Assembly (NCBI RefSeq): GCF_041549525.1
Contig: NZ_CP157456.1
Span: 3,844,001-3,908,000, forward strand
Length of the DNA: 64,000 nt
Source of the DNA: Paenarthrobacter aurescens
GTDB lineage: Bacteria > Actinomycetota > Actinomycetes > Actinomycetales > Micrococcaceae
Direction: 5' to 3'
Part shown: positions 17,611-26,380 of the stretch, in pieces
Numbering within the stretch: position 1 is the first letter of the stretch
Layout of the letters: each line of letters begins with the position of its first letter
Made by a program: the position numbers and the translations under genes
The notes under the pieces: generated by a model
What the model saw: the letters and a program-made list of their open reading frames with translations, nothing else
Told to the model about the DNA's origin: nothing
Database searches by the model: none

Positions 17611-18600
17611 CTACGCGCTCACAAGCCCCGCAACTTCGGCCACGAGTTCCACGGACCGCAGGCGCTCTTCGGTACCGATGCTCTGGTGCGCCACGATCAG
17701 TTCATCGGCGTCGGCGAACGCTGCGAACTCGTCCAGGTAATCGCGCACTACATCCTTGGTTCCCACCGCGGAGAACTTCATCATTTGGGCGATGTGCTGG
17801 CCTTGGGGGGAATCAAGCACCATGTCCGCCTCGTCATCGGTGAACTCCCTGCCGCCACCGAAGAAGAGTGAAACGCGGGCGCGCTTCACTGCCAGGTGGA
17901 TGGCCTGTGCCTCGGCGTTGGAATCAGCGGCTGTAGCGTTCACCCCGGCGATCACATGCGGCTCGGACAACTGATCCGAGGGCTTGAATTCACGGCGGTA
18001 GATGGCCACGGCGTCCTGGAGAGCGGCGGGCGCAAAGTGTGAAGCGAAAGCATAGGGAAGGCCCAGCTGGGCGGCAAGTTGCGCGCCGAACAGCGAGGAT
18101 CCAAGGATGTACAGCGGCACGTTGGTGCCCTTCCCCGGAGTCGCTTCAACACCCTGGATGCGGGTGGGGCCGGTGAGGTAGCCCTGCAGTTCCAGGACGT
18201 CCTGCGGGAATCGGTCCGAGGACGTGTGGTCGCGCCGGAGGGCGCGCATGGTGTTCTGGTCGCTTCCGGGGGCACGCCCCAGGCCGAGGTCGATCCGTCC
18301 CGGGTGCAGCGTCTCCAGGGTTCCGAACTGCTCGGCGATGGTCAGGGGCGAGTGGTTGGGAAGCATCACACCGCCGGCGCCGAGGCGGATGGTGTTGGTG
18401 TGGGCAGCGACGTGGGCGATCAGCACGCTGGTAGCAGAGGAGGCAATCGCGGACATGTTGTGGTGCTCGGCGTACCAGACGCGGCGGTACCCCAGCTCTT
18501 CGGCTTTCTGCGCCATGGCCACGCTGCCCGCGAGGCTTTCCGCCACCGTCTGGCCCTTCCCGATGGTTGCCAGGTCGAGGATGGAAAGAGGAACAGTCAC
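17611..18600 (-). CDS. LLM class flavin-dependent oxidoreductase (MsnO8-like)
   Basis: A 329-residue luciferase-like TIM-barrel protein. It opens with [16 protein letters not shown], then [46 protein letters not shown] and [20 protein letters not shown], all characteristic of the single-subunit LLM group. These proteins use reduced FMN or F420; which one is not evident. GTG at 18600 is chosen because a GAAAGG site precedes it at 7 nt; a frame extending to 18633 begins in a stretch unlike the family. It converges with the amidase gene and is unlinked to the LLM operon at 23-27 kb. Function beyond fold is not assigned. Confidence 0.88.
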   Translation of the reverse strand: MTVPLSILDLATIGKGQTVAESLAGSVAMAQKAEELGYRRVWYAEHHNMSAIASSATSVLIAHVAAHTNTIRLGAGGVMLPNHSPLTIAEQFGTLETLHPGRIDLGLGRAPGSDQNTMRALRRDHTSSDRFPQDVLELQGYLTGPTRIQGVEATPGKGTNVPLYILGSSLFGAQLAAQLGLPYAFASHFAPAALQDAVAIYRREFKPSDQLSEPHVIAGVNATAADSNAEAQAIHLAVKRARVSLFFGGGREFTDDEADMVLDSPQGQHIAQMMKFSAVGTKDVVRDYLDEFAAFADADELIVAHQSIGTEERLRSVELVAEVAGLVSA

Positions 18601-18796
18601 AAGAAGGCCTTTCGGTACGTTTTGTGCCCACACGGCTGGTTCCCGGGCACTCTATGGACAACCACCACTCCCCCCGGCTTATTTCTGTGAGTTGCGTCGC
18701 GCGGTTCTCCAGCAGAGTTTCCTGACTGTTTTTATGACCCCGTTCGACGCCCGATTAACTGCCGTGAACCCCTGTATCCCCGCGTTTCAGAGCGCT

Positions 18797-18826
18797 TTGA
18801 CCCAATCCTTGGAGCTGCCGGATAGT
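18797..18826 (+). promoter_or_regulatory. candidate sigma-70 type promoter for the binding-protein gene
   Basis: TTGACC (18797-18802), 18-bp spacer, GATAGT (18821-18826), 65 bp before the lipoprotein ATG. It matches -35 and -10 consensus fairly well but was picked by eye. Nothing else is recognised in 18601-18890. Confidence 0.35.
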
Positions 18827-18890
18827 TGCAGCCACACGTACGCATCAGACCTCCCTGTCACTATGACCAGGGGAATCCCAAGGAGAAACA

Positions 18891-19895
18891 ATGGCACGCT
18901 TTGCTCTCAAGACCGGCGTCACTGCGGCGCTGGCCGCTACGGCGTTACTGGGGCTGGCTGCCTGCTCCGATCCCGGGGCGACGGCGGCAACGGGGGCCAC
19001 TGCCCCGCAGGGATCGGCAAGCGCGAACGCTTCATCGAGCTCGTCCACCAAAGAGTTCAACCTGACCCCGCAGCAGGACCGCATCAAGGTGACGGTGGAC
19101 TCCGCCGCAGCCGCCCTGGTTCCTGACGCCATCAAGGCCGACGGCAAGCTGACCGTGGTGACCACGGGCGGCACTCCCCCGTTGAGTACCTTCGCCACGG
19201 ACAACAAAACCCTCATTGGCAGCGAAGTGGACATTGCCTACGCAGTGGGCGAGAGCCTGGGCCTGCAGGTTGAGGTGCTGCCGGTAGCTTGGGCAGACTG
19301 GCCGTTGGGTGTGGAGTCCGGCAAGTACGAGGCCGTCCTCTCCAACGTCACCGTTACCGAGGCGCGCAAGGAGAAGTTCGACTTCGCCACCTACCGCAAT
19401 GACCTTTTGGGTTTCTATGCCAAGTCCGACTCGGACATCGGTTCCATCAAAGAGGCCAAGGATGTAGCCGGCAAACGCATTGTTGTTGGCTCGGGCACCA
19501 ACCAGGAAGCCATCCTGGTGCGCTGGGACGAGGAGAACAAGAAGAGCGGTTTGAAGCCGGTTGAGTTCCAGTATTACGACGACGACTCCGCCTCCCAGCT
19601 CGCCCTCCAGTCAGGCCGTGCGGACCTGACGTTCGGACCGAACGCCTCCGCTGCGTACAAGGCTGCGAAGGACGGGAAGACCAAGGAAGTGGGCACGCTG
19701 GAAGGCGGCTGGCCGCTGAAGGCTGAGATTGCTTTCACTACCCAGAAGGGCAATGGCCTGGCCGTGGCTGCCCAGGCTGCACTGAACACGCTCATCAAGG
19801 ACGGAAGCTACGCCAAGATCCTGGACCGTTGGGGCCTCTCATCCGAGGCAATCCCCGCGTCCGAGCTGAACCCGGCAGGTCTGCCCAAGAAGTAG
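18891..19895 (+). CDS. amino acid ABC transporter substrate-binding lipoprotein (orphan)
   Basis: A 334-residue type 2 periplasmic binding protein (SBP_bac_3). Residues 1-25 form a lipoprotein signal ending in LLGLAAC with the lipidated C25. The mature domain shows GSEVDIAYAVGESLGLQVEV, YEAVLSNVTVTEARKEKFDF, VGSGTNQEA and a C-terminal YAKILDRWGL. It is anchored outside the membrane and delivers a polar amino acid-like ligand. No permease or ATPase adjoins it, and a stem-loop follows its stop. It is clearly paralogous to the binding protein at 27488-28519 (shared CSDPGA after the lipid cysteine, DGKLTV, VGSGTNQE, RWGLSEEAIP), so it may feed that transporter. AAGGAG precedes the ATG. Confidence 0.92.
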   Translation: MARFALKTGVTAALAATALLGLAACSDPGATAATGATAPQGSASANASSSSSTKEFNLTPQQDRIKVTVDSAAAALVPDAIKADGKLTVVTTGGTPPLSTFATDNKTLIGSEVDIAYAVGESLGLQVEVLPVAWADWPLGVESGKYEAVLSNVTVTEARKEKFDFATYRNDLLGFYAKSDSDIGSIKEAKDVAGKRIVVGSGTNQEAILVRWDEENKKSGLKPVEFQYYDDDSASQLALQSGRADLTFGPNASAAYKAAKDGKTKEVGTLEGGWPLKAEIAFTTQKGNGLAVAAQAALNTLIKDGSYAKILDRWGLSSEAIPASELNPAGLPKK

Positions 19896-19927
19896 GCTCC
19901 GCTATGGCAGGGCAGCCTGCCGACGCC

Positions 19928-19960
19928 GAATCCCCGCCGGATATCAACCGGCGGGGATTC
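19928..19960 (+). terminator. stem-loop terminator after the orphan binding protein
   Basis: A perfect 13-bp stem (GAATCCCCGCCGG / CCGGCGGGGATTC) with a 7-nt loop begins 33 bp after the stop codon and is followed by TTGCTT. It separates this gene from the convergent dehydratase gene. Confidence 0.8.
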
Positions 19961-19985
19961 TTGCTTGCGGCCCGCTTGGCTGTGG

Positions 19986-20915
19986 TTAGAAGTGCGCGGG
20001 ATCGGTGTTGGCCCCGCAGAGCACCACCGCCACCGTTTCACCTTCGTGCGGGGTGTACGCGCCGGAGAGCAACGCCGCATAGGCAGCAGCCGCACCGTGC
20101 TCCACCACAATCCGGTGCTTCTCCCAAAGAGTTCGCCGGGCGTCCACAATGTCCTCATCGCTGACAAGGACGCTCTGAACACCGGTGCGTCGGGCAACTC
20201 CGAAGCCGATCTCCCCGATCCGCCGGGCTCCGAGCGAATCCGCGGCGATGCCGGAAACGGCCACATCCACCGGCTCTCCCGCGGCCAACGCGGTGTGCAG
20301 CGTGGGGACGGTCTCCGGCTCAACGCCCACCACCTGCGCCCTGCCCTCCGTGGCTGCGGCGATGCCGCCCATCAACCCGCCGCCGCCTACGGCAACGAGG
20401 ATAGTGTCGACGTCGGGCAGTTCATCCAGCAGTTCAAGGCCAACACCTCCTGCACCGGCCACGATCTCGGGCTGATCATATGCGTGGCAGTAAACAGCGC
20501 CCTTTTCCTCGGCGAAGCTGATCGCGGCGGCATAGGCTTCTGCATACTCCGCGCCGCCTTGGACCACCGTGGCGCCAATGGCGTACAGCTTATGGACCTT
20601 GTTTGCCGGCGCCGACTCAGGAACAAAGACCGTGGCAGGGACCCCCAGCTTGGCAGCCGCGTAGGCATTGGCCAGTCCAGCATTGCCACCGGAAGCCACC
20701 ACGATCCCCACCTCCGGGTTGAGCTCGCCGTTCTCCTTGGCCGTCAGGAGCCTGTTGAAAGCACCACGCGCTTTGAACGAACCGGTGTGCTGCATGTACT
20801 CGCATTTGAACCAGAGATGGTAGCTTTCCTGGTCGCCGCTCTCCGCCAGCGGGGTATGGCGAACCCAACCTGCCGTCCTTGAGTACGCTGCTTCTACTTC
20901 TTCGCGTGTGACCAT
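19986..20915 (-). CDS. threonine/serine dehydratase-like PLP enzyme
   Basis: A 309-residue fold-type II PLP enzyme. The Schiff-base lysine is K48 in HTGSFKARGAFN, the glycine-rich substrate/phosphate site is VASGGNAGLANAYAA, and VGGGGLMGGIAAA forms the second glycine loop. The length is that of the short catabolic threonine/serine dehydratase group without a C-terminal ACT regulatory domain, so it is probably not the feedback-controlled IlvA. The reaction is deamination of threonine or serine (or a related hydroxyl amino acid) to a 2-oxo acid. It stands alone between two plus-strand genes. Threo-3-hydroxyaspartate or ureide-type ligands cannot be excluded by sequence alone. Confidence 0.85.
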   Translation of the reverse strand: MVTREEVEAAYSRTAGWVRHTPLAESGDQESYHLWFKCEYMQHTGSFKARGAFNRLLTAKENGELNPEVGIVVASGGNAGLANAYAAAKLGVPATVFVPESAPANKVHKLYAIGATVVQGGAEYAEAYAAAISFAEEKGAVYCHAYDQPEIVAGAGGVGLELLDELPDVDTILVAVGGGGLMGGIAAATEGRAQVVGVEPETVPTLHTALAAGEPVDVAVSGIAADSLGARRIGEIGFGVARRTGVQSVLVSDEDIVDARRTLWEKHRIVVEHGAAAAYAALLSGAYTPHEGETVAVVLCGANTDPAHF

Positions 20916-21136
20916 CGTGGCTGCACCTTTCCGTCCGTTTCATCCTATGGTTCGCTCGGGCGGCCCCCGGATGTTTCGGCGGGCAGGTGTCCTGGCACGC
21001 GGCTGCCCCGGGCTGCTTCATGGAACACATTGCCGTGGTGCAGAACGGCCAAGATCCCTCCAGGACCACCGCATGGCGCGAGCACATTACCGACGCCGAA
21101 TACAACGGCCGCCAGCAGCATCATAGGCTTGTCCCC

Positions 21137-21595
21137 ATGTCCGTTGATTTCGTCCTCCGCCCCACCGTAGCCACCGATGCCGCGTGGATTGCCGAGCTGC
21201 GGGCCGTGGTGATGCGGCCGGACCTTGAACGGTTGCAGCGCTTCGATCCTGTTCGGGTCCGCGAGCGCTTCCTGAACGGTTTCCAGCCCGAGCACACGTA
21301 CATCATTCATTCCGATGGCGTGGACGCAGGAGTGATCGCGGTCCGCCCTGAGCCGGACAGCCGTTGGATCGAGCATTTTTATGTGGCTCCCGCGCATCAG
21401 GGCAAAGGGCTGGGCAGTGCCGTGCTGCGCCACGTGATGTCAGCGTCGGTGGATGAGCGGCCGTTCCGGCTGAACGTGTTGCAGGGAAGCCCTGCGCGCA
21501 ACCTCTATGAGCGCCACGGCTTCGTTGTGGAGTCCGAGGACCCAGTTGATGTGTTCATGATGGCCCCCGCCAACCCTTTAACCACAGCCCACTGA
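21137..21595 (+). CDS. GNAT family N-acetyltransferase
   Basis: A 152-residue GNAT protein. The acetyl-CoA site is visible in IEHFYVAPAHQGKGLGSAVL (about 76-95), giving the QGKGLG form of the Q/RxxGxG/A loop, and the C-terminal NLYERHGFVVESE is the usual beta6-alpha4 segment. The ATG at 21137 begins the family-like sequence (VDFVLRPTVATDAAWIAELR); the open frame continues upstream but without similarity or start signals. The 220 bp before it contain nothing I recognise. The acceptor is unknown, and no neighbour suggests one. Confidence 0.85.
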   Translation: MSVDFVLRPTVATDAAWIAELRAVVMRPDLERLQRFDPVRVRERFLNGFQPEHTYIIHSDGVDAGVIAVRPEPDSRWIEHFYVAPAHQGKGLGSAVLRHVMSASVDERPFRLNVLQGSPARNLYERHGFVVESEDPVDVFMMAPANPLTTAH

Positions 21596-21693
21596 CTAGT
21601 GCCCCTGACCCGTACCCCCTGACCCGGAGGTGGGATGTGCGGTAACCTCAGCACACACCACGCGGCTATGACGCGATACTTCCGGGGGGAAAT

Positions 21694-22899
21694 ATGGGGA
21701 TCTTCAAGGCGCGCTCTTTCAGGCGGGCAACCACTACCGCACTTGCACTTGGACTGTTGGGTTCCGGCCTGTTGGCTGCTGGTCCAGCCACTGCAACGTC
21801 CCAACCGACGCCGTACATTGATGGAGTCCCGTATGTGGGTTCCGAGATGAGGCGGCAGTACAACTACGACTATTGGGGCTGCCGGAATCCGGACGGTTCC
21901 GGGGATGCCATCACGTTGGAATGGTTGCGCGACGGTGTTCCTCTCCCGGCTGAGCGTCAGGGGGAAACGTTGCGTGTCCTCCCTGAAGACCAGGGCAGCC
22001 GTATTTCCTTAAGGGTTTATCCGCTGACGCCCGGCGAACCAGGATGCCCTACGGGAACCCAGCTCAGTGCCGAGACCAAACCCATCAAGGCTTCCAGCCG
22101 GGCCATGGGTTGGACGGGGCGCGGTAATTTTGAGCCCCTGGCGCGCACCCCTGACGGCAGGCTCGTCCTATACCCGCGCACGTACACCTATTACAAAGGC
22201 ATGTGTGAGGGCCCTTGCCCGGTTTACTTCGGCTCCTGGGATGAGCCCCGGCAGGTGGGTGCCGGCTGGAACATGTTCAACACGGTGTTCTCACCCGGAG
22301 ATTTCGATGGCGACGGGTTCAATGACCTCCTGGCCAGGAACGCGTCCGGCCAGCTCTTCCTGTACCCCGGTGACGGCGATGGCGGATGGCTTCCCACCCG
22401 CCAAGTGGGCTCCGGCTGGAATGTGTTCGACTCCATTGTGGGTCCCGGGGATTTCAACGGCGACGGCACCAACGACGTCCTGGCCAGAAATGCTGCCGGT
22501 GAGCTGTTCCTCTACCCGGGAAACGGAACCGGTGGGTGGCTCGCCCCATCCAAGGTGGGTTGGGGCTGGCAGGTCATGAACAAGATCATCCCGGGTGGCG
22601 ACATGAACGGTGACGGCACGGTGGAGGTCTTCGGGCGGGACTACAGCGGCGGCCTCCAGCTGTATTCAGCCGACGGCCAAGGCGGCTGGGCCACTCAAGC
22701 GTTCATGGGTGGTGGCTGGAACGAGTTCCTTGATGTGGCGGGCCTGGGCAGTTTCGCTCATCAGAAATACAACAATCTCTTCGCCATCAACAGCAACGGC
22801 GACCTCGTCACCTACTCCACCGGCGCTGCTACCACAAGCCTTTATGGCCCGTACGGGCCTGTTGGCAACGGATGGAACGTGTTCAGGGAACTGCTGTAG
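21694..22899 (+). CDS. secreted FG-GAP/VCBS repeat protein
   Basis: A 401-residue exported protein. The signal peptide (about 1-35) has FRRATTTALALGLLGSGLLA and a PATATS cleavage region. A 100-residue beta-rich module (about 40-130) with ITLEWLRDGVPL resembles an Ig-like domain. The rest contains about four or five 45-50-residue repeats, each with a GWN(V/M)F segment, a calcium-binding loop (GDFDGDGFNDLLAR, GDFNGDGTNDVLAR, GDMNGDGTVEVFGR) and an LYPG strand, forming a beta-propeller of the FG-GAP type. Two later blades lack the Dx(D/N)xDG loop. No peptidase or hydrolase motif is present, so carbohydrate or surface binding is more likely than catalysis. GGGGGAAAT precedes the ATG. Confidence 0.85.
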   Translation: MGIFKARSFRRATTTALALGLLGSGLLAAGPATATSQPTPYIDGVPYVGSEMRRQYNYDYWGCRNPDGSGDAITLEWLRDGVPLPAERQGETLRVLPEDQGSRISLRVYPLTPGEPGCPTGTQLSAETKPIKASSRAMGWTGRGNFEPLARTPDGRLVLYPRTYTYYKGMCEGPCPVYFGSWDEPRQVGAGWNMFNTVFSPGDFDGDGFNDLLARNASGQLFLYPGDGDGGWLPTRQVGSGWNVFDSIVGPGDFNGDGTNDVLARNAAGELFLYPGNGTGGWLAPSKVGWGWQVMNKIIPGGDMNGDGTVEVFGRDYSGGLQLYSADGQGGWATQAFMGGGWNEFLDVAGLGSFAHQKYNNLFAINSNGDLVTYSTGAATTSLYGPYGPVGNGWNVFRELL

Positions 22900-22909
22900 T
22901 TCCCTGAAC
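22881..22909. terminator. 11-bp perfect inverted repeat overlapping the FG-GAP stop codon
   Basis: GTTCAGGGAAC, loop TGCTGTA, GTTCCCTGAAC. The stop TAG lies within the loop and stem. It is followed on either strand by no strong T run. It lies between convergent genes and may act as a bidirectional terminator or mRNA 3' end stabiliser. Confidence 0.55.
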
Positions 22910-22913
22910 CGGA

Positions 22914-23075
22914 CTACAGCGGCTGCCCTTGGACCGTCAGTTGCAAGGTGACCGTTCCGCGCGAAACGTCGACGACGGCGGCACTCGAGTCGCCGCCGTC
23001 GGGGGCTGCTCCGCGTTGGCCCGGCTGGTAGCCGAGCCAACGCAGCAACGTCTTCAGCAGGTGACCTGGCTTCAT
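22914..23075 (-). CDS. hypothetical 53-aa protein at the end of the LLM operon
   Basis: A 53-codon frame whose ATG overlaps the stop of the preceding monooxygenase gene (TGATG), the same kind of junction used throughout this operon. Nearly all third positions are G or C, as in true genes of this genome. The peptide begins MKPGHLLKTLLRWLGYQPGQ and ends in an alternating hydrophobic strand (RGTVTLQLTVQGQPL). No signal peptide, membrane helix or known domain is visible. It ends 4 bp before the inverted repeat that separates it from the FG-GAP gene. I consider it probably real from the overlap and codon usage, but its function is unknown. Confidence 0.5.
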   Translation of the reverse strand: MKPGHLLKTLLRWLGYQPGQRGAAPDGGDSSAAVVDVSRGTVTLQLTVQGQPL

Positions 23076-24418
23076 CAGACCTGCGCCGGATCTTCGGAGC
23101 GCGCAGGCGTCTCCAAACCCAGGTTTTCGCGCAGCGTACTGCCCCGGTATTCCGTGGGATACACGCCGCGTTCCTGAAGCTCAGGTACCAGGTGGTTCAC
23201 AATCTCGTCCAGGCCTGTGGGGATGAGCCACGGTGAAATGTTGAAGCCATCCACTGCCCCAACACGCGCATATTGGGCGAGGTGATCCGCAACGGCGGTG
23301 TAGGAGCCGGTGAACGTGGAGTCGATGCGTGCCGTTTTGGATATGACGAACTGGCGGATGGACAGGCCCTTGTCCTTGGCTTCAGCCCTCCACTGGTCCG
23401 CGAGCTGACGGGCCTTCGCACCGTGGAAGCCGCTGCCGCGGGTTTCCGAGGTTTCCTCCACCACGGGGTCGATCTCCGGGAGGGGGCCATCGGGATCGTA
23501 GGAGGAAAGTTCCCGGCCCCAGAACTGTTCCAGGTAGGCGATTGCCTGCTGCGGGCCGATCTGCAGGCTCCGGACCCAGGCCTTCTTTTCCTGTGCTTCC
23601 TGATCCGTGGCACCCAGAATGAACTCGCTGGCGGGCATGATCTGCACTGCGTTGGCACCCCGACCGGCGGCGATGGAGCGGGCTACGATGTCGCGCCGGA
23701 ACTCCACGGCGGCATCGAACTTGGGGTGGGCGGAGAAGATCACGTCAGCCTGGCGGGCTGCGAAGTCGCGGCCGTCCGGGGAATCACCGGCTTGGAAAAG
23801 CACCGGACGGTATTGGGCGCTGCGCGGCAGGCGCGGGGTGACGTCAACGGTGTAGTGCTGGCCTTCGTGGAAGACCCTCCGGGCCGGCCCAACAGCAGTT
23901 TCCCACGAGTCCCAAATACGTTTGGCCGTCTCGACAAAGGCTTCTGCGTGCTTGTAACGGTCAGCATGGTCCAGGTATCCACCGCGGCGGAAGTTGGCAC
24001 CCGTCCAGGCGTTGTCCGTGGTGACGATGTTCCAGGCGGCGCGGCCACCGGAGATCAGGTCCAGTGAGGACAAACGGTGTGCCAGGTCCGCGGGGTCGTT
24101 GTACGTGGTGTTTTGAGTGGCTACCAAGCCGATGTTCCTGGTCACGGCGGCGAGGGCGGCCAGCATGGTCTGGGCATCAGGCCTGCCAACCACGTCCAGG
24201 GCATGGGGACGGCCGAGGTGCTCACGTAAGCGCAGCCCTTCACCCAGGAAGAAGGCTGCGAACTTGCCTCGCTCTGCGGTTTGGGCGATGTGGCGGAACG
24301 ATTCGAAATCCGTCTGCGAACCGGATTCGGCTGCTTTCCAGATGGTCCCGGAGTTGACGCCTTGGAAGAAGATCCCGAACTGGATCTGTCCGCTCGGCTG
24401 GAAAATTTCGCGTGTCAT
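23075..24418 (-). CDS. NtaA/SnaA/DszA family FMN-dependent monooxygenase
   Basis: A 447-residue luciferase-family monooxygenase of the nitrilotriacetate/pristinamycin/dibenzothiophene-sulfone type. Markers are IQFGIFFQGVNSGTIWK, FAAFFLGEGLRLRE, RNIGLVATQNTTYNDPADLA, LDLISGGRAAWNIVTTDN and YRPVLFQAGDSPDGRDFAA. These two-component enzymes need FMNH2 from a separate reductase and cleave C-N or C-S bonds after oxygenation. The ATG at 24418 is 7 bp after the previous gene's stop and has an AGTAGGAA site; an open frame extends upstream to 24787 but lies wholly inside the neighbouring gene. It resembles Bacillus YtnJ in type and context. The operon supplies an amino acid-type ABC importer, so an S- or N-substituted amino acid is a plausible substrate. 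Confidence 0.92.
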   Translation of the reverse strand: MTREIFQPSGQIQFGIFFQGVNSGTIWKAAESGSQTDFESFRHIAQTAERGKFAAFFLGEGLRLREHLGRPHALDVVGRPDAQTMLAALAAVTRNIGLVATQNTTYNDPADLAHRLSSLDLISGGRAAWNIVTTDNAWTGANFRRGGYLDHADRYKHAEAFVETAKRIWDSWETAVGPARRVFHEGQHYTVDVTPRLPRSAQYRPVLFQAGDSPDGRDFAARQADVIFSAHPKFDAAVEFRRDIVARSIAAGRGANAVQIMPASEFILGATDQEAQEKKAWVRSLQIGPQQAIAYLEQFWGRELSSYDPDGPLPEIDPVVEETSETRGSGFHGAKARQLADQWRAEAKDKGLSIRQFVISKTARIDSTFTGSYTAVADHLAQYARVGAVDGFNISPWLIPTGLDEIVNHLVPELQERGVYPTEYRGSTLRENLGLETPARSEDPAQV

Positions 24419-24425
24419 GGTGTTC

Positions 24426-25493
24426 CTACTTTCCGGCGGCCACGGTGGCTGCGGCGGTGGTCGAAAAACGGTTCTCTGCCGGAGCCAGCCCCAGCACAGC
24501 GCGGAAGGTGCCGTCTTGGACAGGAGCCCGCAAGGCACCGCGGCGGCGGAGTTCGGGGAGGACCAGCCGTGAAAGTTCTTCCAGATCCACGTCCAGGACA
24601 GCCGGGTGGAGCCGTACTCCGTCGGCATCTTGGAGCAGCGAGTCCAGCAATTCGGTGAGGGCGGTTGCAGAGCCAACAAACCGCGCATGTCCGCTCTCAC
24701 TCGGCGGCACCTGCCGGGAAGCTGCGCTTTGCCCACGCGAGTCCAGTACGACGTCGAGCTCGGCAACAATCGCCACGGACGCACCAAGCCTGGACCTCAC
24801 GTCAACGATCTCGGCAGAGAGCAGTTCCGGCGTCGGAGCGGACACCAGAACGGCATCCACAGCATCGGCGGGCACCAGTCCCTCGCCTACCAATGACGCA
24901 GCAGCCAATACCGGCAACTGCCCTTGGAGGGGCCTTGGAATGATGGAGGGGCCCTTCACCGAATAGGCGGTTCCGGCAAAGCCGGCAGGAGTTTCGTAGT
25001 CCGCATAGTGCAGCTTGTCCACATCGATGTACCGTCCGGTGGCGACGTCGCGGATCACAGCGTCGTCCTCCCAGGAGTCCCACAAACGCCGGCCAACCTC
25101 AATGGACGCGGCAGCCTCTTGGGCCAGCGCCTCACCTTGAGCGAAGGAACGTCCGACGGCGGCGGCAGCCTCGGGCGACTCCGCTGCGGTAGCGATCCAC
25201 CCGGCCCGGCCTCCGGAGACGTAGTCCAAGCTGGCCAGTTGGGTGGAAACGTGGAAAGGCTCTGTGTAGACGGTGTCCACCTCGGGAACCACAGCAATGG
25301 TGCGGGTCAGAGGCCCGGCAAAGGCTGCACGTTGCAGCGCGTTGGTCCGGCCTGCCTCCGGCGTGTCCTTGAATGATGCCGCATGGAAACCGGCGGACTC
25401 GGCTGCGAGGACGGCAGTGGCAAGATTTTCATGGCCTGCGCCGTCCAGTTCAATGGCAAGGAACCCGGCCTTGCGTGCTTCGGAAGTACTCAC
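24426..25493 (-). CDS. LLM class flavin-dependent oxidoreductase
   Basis: A 355-residue luciferase-like protein, more divergent than its two operon neighbours. Family features include FLAIELDGAGHENLATAVLA, a YTEPFHVSTQLASLDYVSGG segment with the conserved LD(Y/L)xSGGR that follows the FMN site, and a C-terminal LPELRRRGALRAPVQDGTFR. It has a shortened central region compared with NtaA-type enzymes. It is flanked by overlapping genes on both sides (ATGA with DUF1684, 7 bp to NtaA-like). It may be a second monooxygenase, or a partner acting on the same sulfur or nitrogen compound. Substrate unknown. Confidence 0.85.
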   Translation of the reverse strand: MSTSEARKAGFLAIELDGAGHENLATAVLAAESAGFHAASFKDTPEAGRTNALQRAAFAGPLTRTIAVVPEVDTVYTEPFHVSTQLASLDYVSGGRAGWIATAAESPEAAAAVGRSFAQGEALAQEAAASIEVGRRLWDSWEDDAVIRDVATGRYIDVDKLHYADYETPAGFAGTAYSVKGPSIIPRPLQGQLPVLAAASLVGEGLVPADAVDAVLVSAPTPELLSAEIVDVRSRLGASVAIVAELDVVLDSRGQSAASRQVPPSESGHARFVGSATALTELLDSLLQDADGVRLHPAVLDVDLEELSRLVLPELRRRGALRAPVQDGTFRAVLGLAPAENRFSTTAAATVAAGK

Positions 25494-26380
25494 TGCTGGT
25501 CCTGACGTTCGTAGGGAATCTTTTCCCCGGCTTCAACGGCCACCGGAAGCCGGTTTTCGGCGGGCGGCAACGGGCAGGTGGCGAGGTCTGTGTACGCGCA
25601 GGGCAGGTTCACTGCCCGGTTGAAGTCGAGCTGGACGGAGCCATCGGCGGCAGGGACCACGGAGAGCGAGCGGTTGGCAGCATAGGTGGTCTTGCCGGAG
25701 GTCTGGTCAGTGAACAGTACGGACAGCGAGCCCGGCGCGTAGCCATTGAATGCTGTCAGTGCCAGCTCCTTACCGGCCAACTTGAAGCGAATCTCACCCG
25801 GGGCCTCGTAGACGTGCTGGATGCCCTCGACGGCGGCACCCACCGTGGTGGGGCGCGGGGCCTCGAAGGGGACGAACCTGCCGGCCACGGCAAACGCGGC
25901 ATTCGGGGCGTACGCGGGTGTGCCCCGGTACTCCTGCAAGAGTGTGTTGGACGGGTTCCGGGGCCGCACAATGTACTCGCCGCCGCGCTTGGCAACCTCT
26001 ACCACTGTGTCCCCGGAAACGAGGTTGATCCCACCGCGCTCCTCTATGGGCCCCAGCTCCAGCGTCTTGCCCGGGTCTGTGTTCAGTTCCACGCCGTCCC
26101 GTTGCAGGCTTTCGCCCGGTTCCAGGACAACACGCACGACGTCGGCATCCACGCTCCATGTGCCCGGCGCACCTTCCAGCCGGGTTGCTTCGCTGCCGAG
26201 CCAGTGCAGGTGGGTCACGGCGAGGAAGCCATGCGGATGGGCGCGGTGACGCTCATGGGCGTCGTGCCATTCGTGCCATTCCTCGTTGAAGGTTTCGAGT
26301 GCTGTTTCAGTGCGGGTCGTGGTTTCAGTGTGCGTAGACAAGAGCGTTATCCGTCCTGTTGAAGGCGTGGTCTGCTGCAA
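25490..26380 (-). CDS. DUF1684 domain-containing protein
   Basis: Up to 296 residues; the conserved DUF1684 region occupies about 25-285. It begins with FNEEWHEWHDAHERH and ends with the family's diagnostic block: LDFNRAVNLPCAYTDLATCP followed by LPPAENRLPVAVEAGEKIPY. The family has no established biochemical function. The exact start is uncertain: the frame opens with TTG at 26380, inside the upstream LLM gene, and another TTG at 26341 follows an AGGACGG stretch; no ATG or GTG lies between. It overlaps the downstream LLM gene by 4 bp. Its place inside a monooxygenase and importer operon suggests an accessory role in the same pathway. Confidence 0.82.
   Translation of the reverse strand: MQQTTPSTGRITLLSTHTETTTRTETALETFNEEWHEWHDAHERHRAHPHGFLAVTHLHWLGSEATRLEGAPGTWSVDADVVRVVLEPGESLQRDGVELNTDPGKTLELGPIEERGGINLVSGDTVVEVAKRGGEYIVRPRNPSNTLLQEYRGTPAYAPNAAFAVAGRFVPFEAPRPTTVGAAVEGIQHVYEAPGEIRFKLAGKELALTAFNGYAPGSLSVLFTDQTSGKTTYAANRSLSVVPAADGSVQLDFNRAVNLPCAYTDLATCPLPPAENRLPVAVEAGEKIPYERQDQQ

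Noticed and set aside
20916..21136. N-terminal extension of the GNAT gene at 21137
   Set aside because: The frame is open, but the peptide lacks similarity to GNAT proteins and there is no ribosome site.
24419..24787. Upstream extension of the NtaA-like gene
   Set aside because: It lies in another frame of the neighbouring LLM gene and shows no family similarity; the ATG at 24418 starts the conserved sequence.
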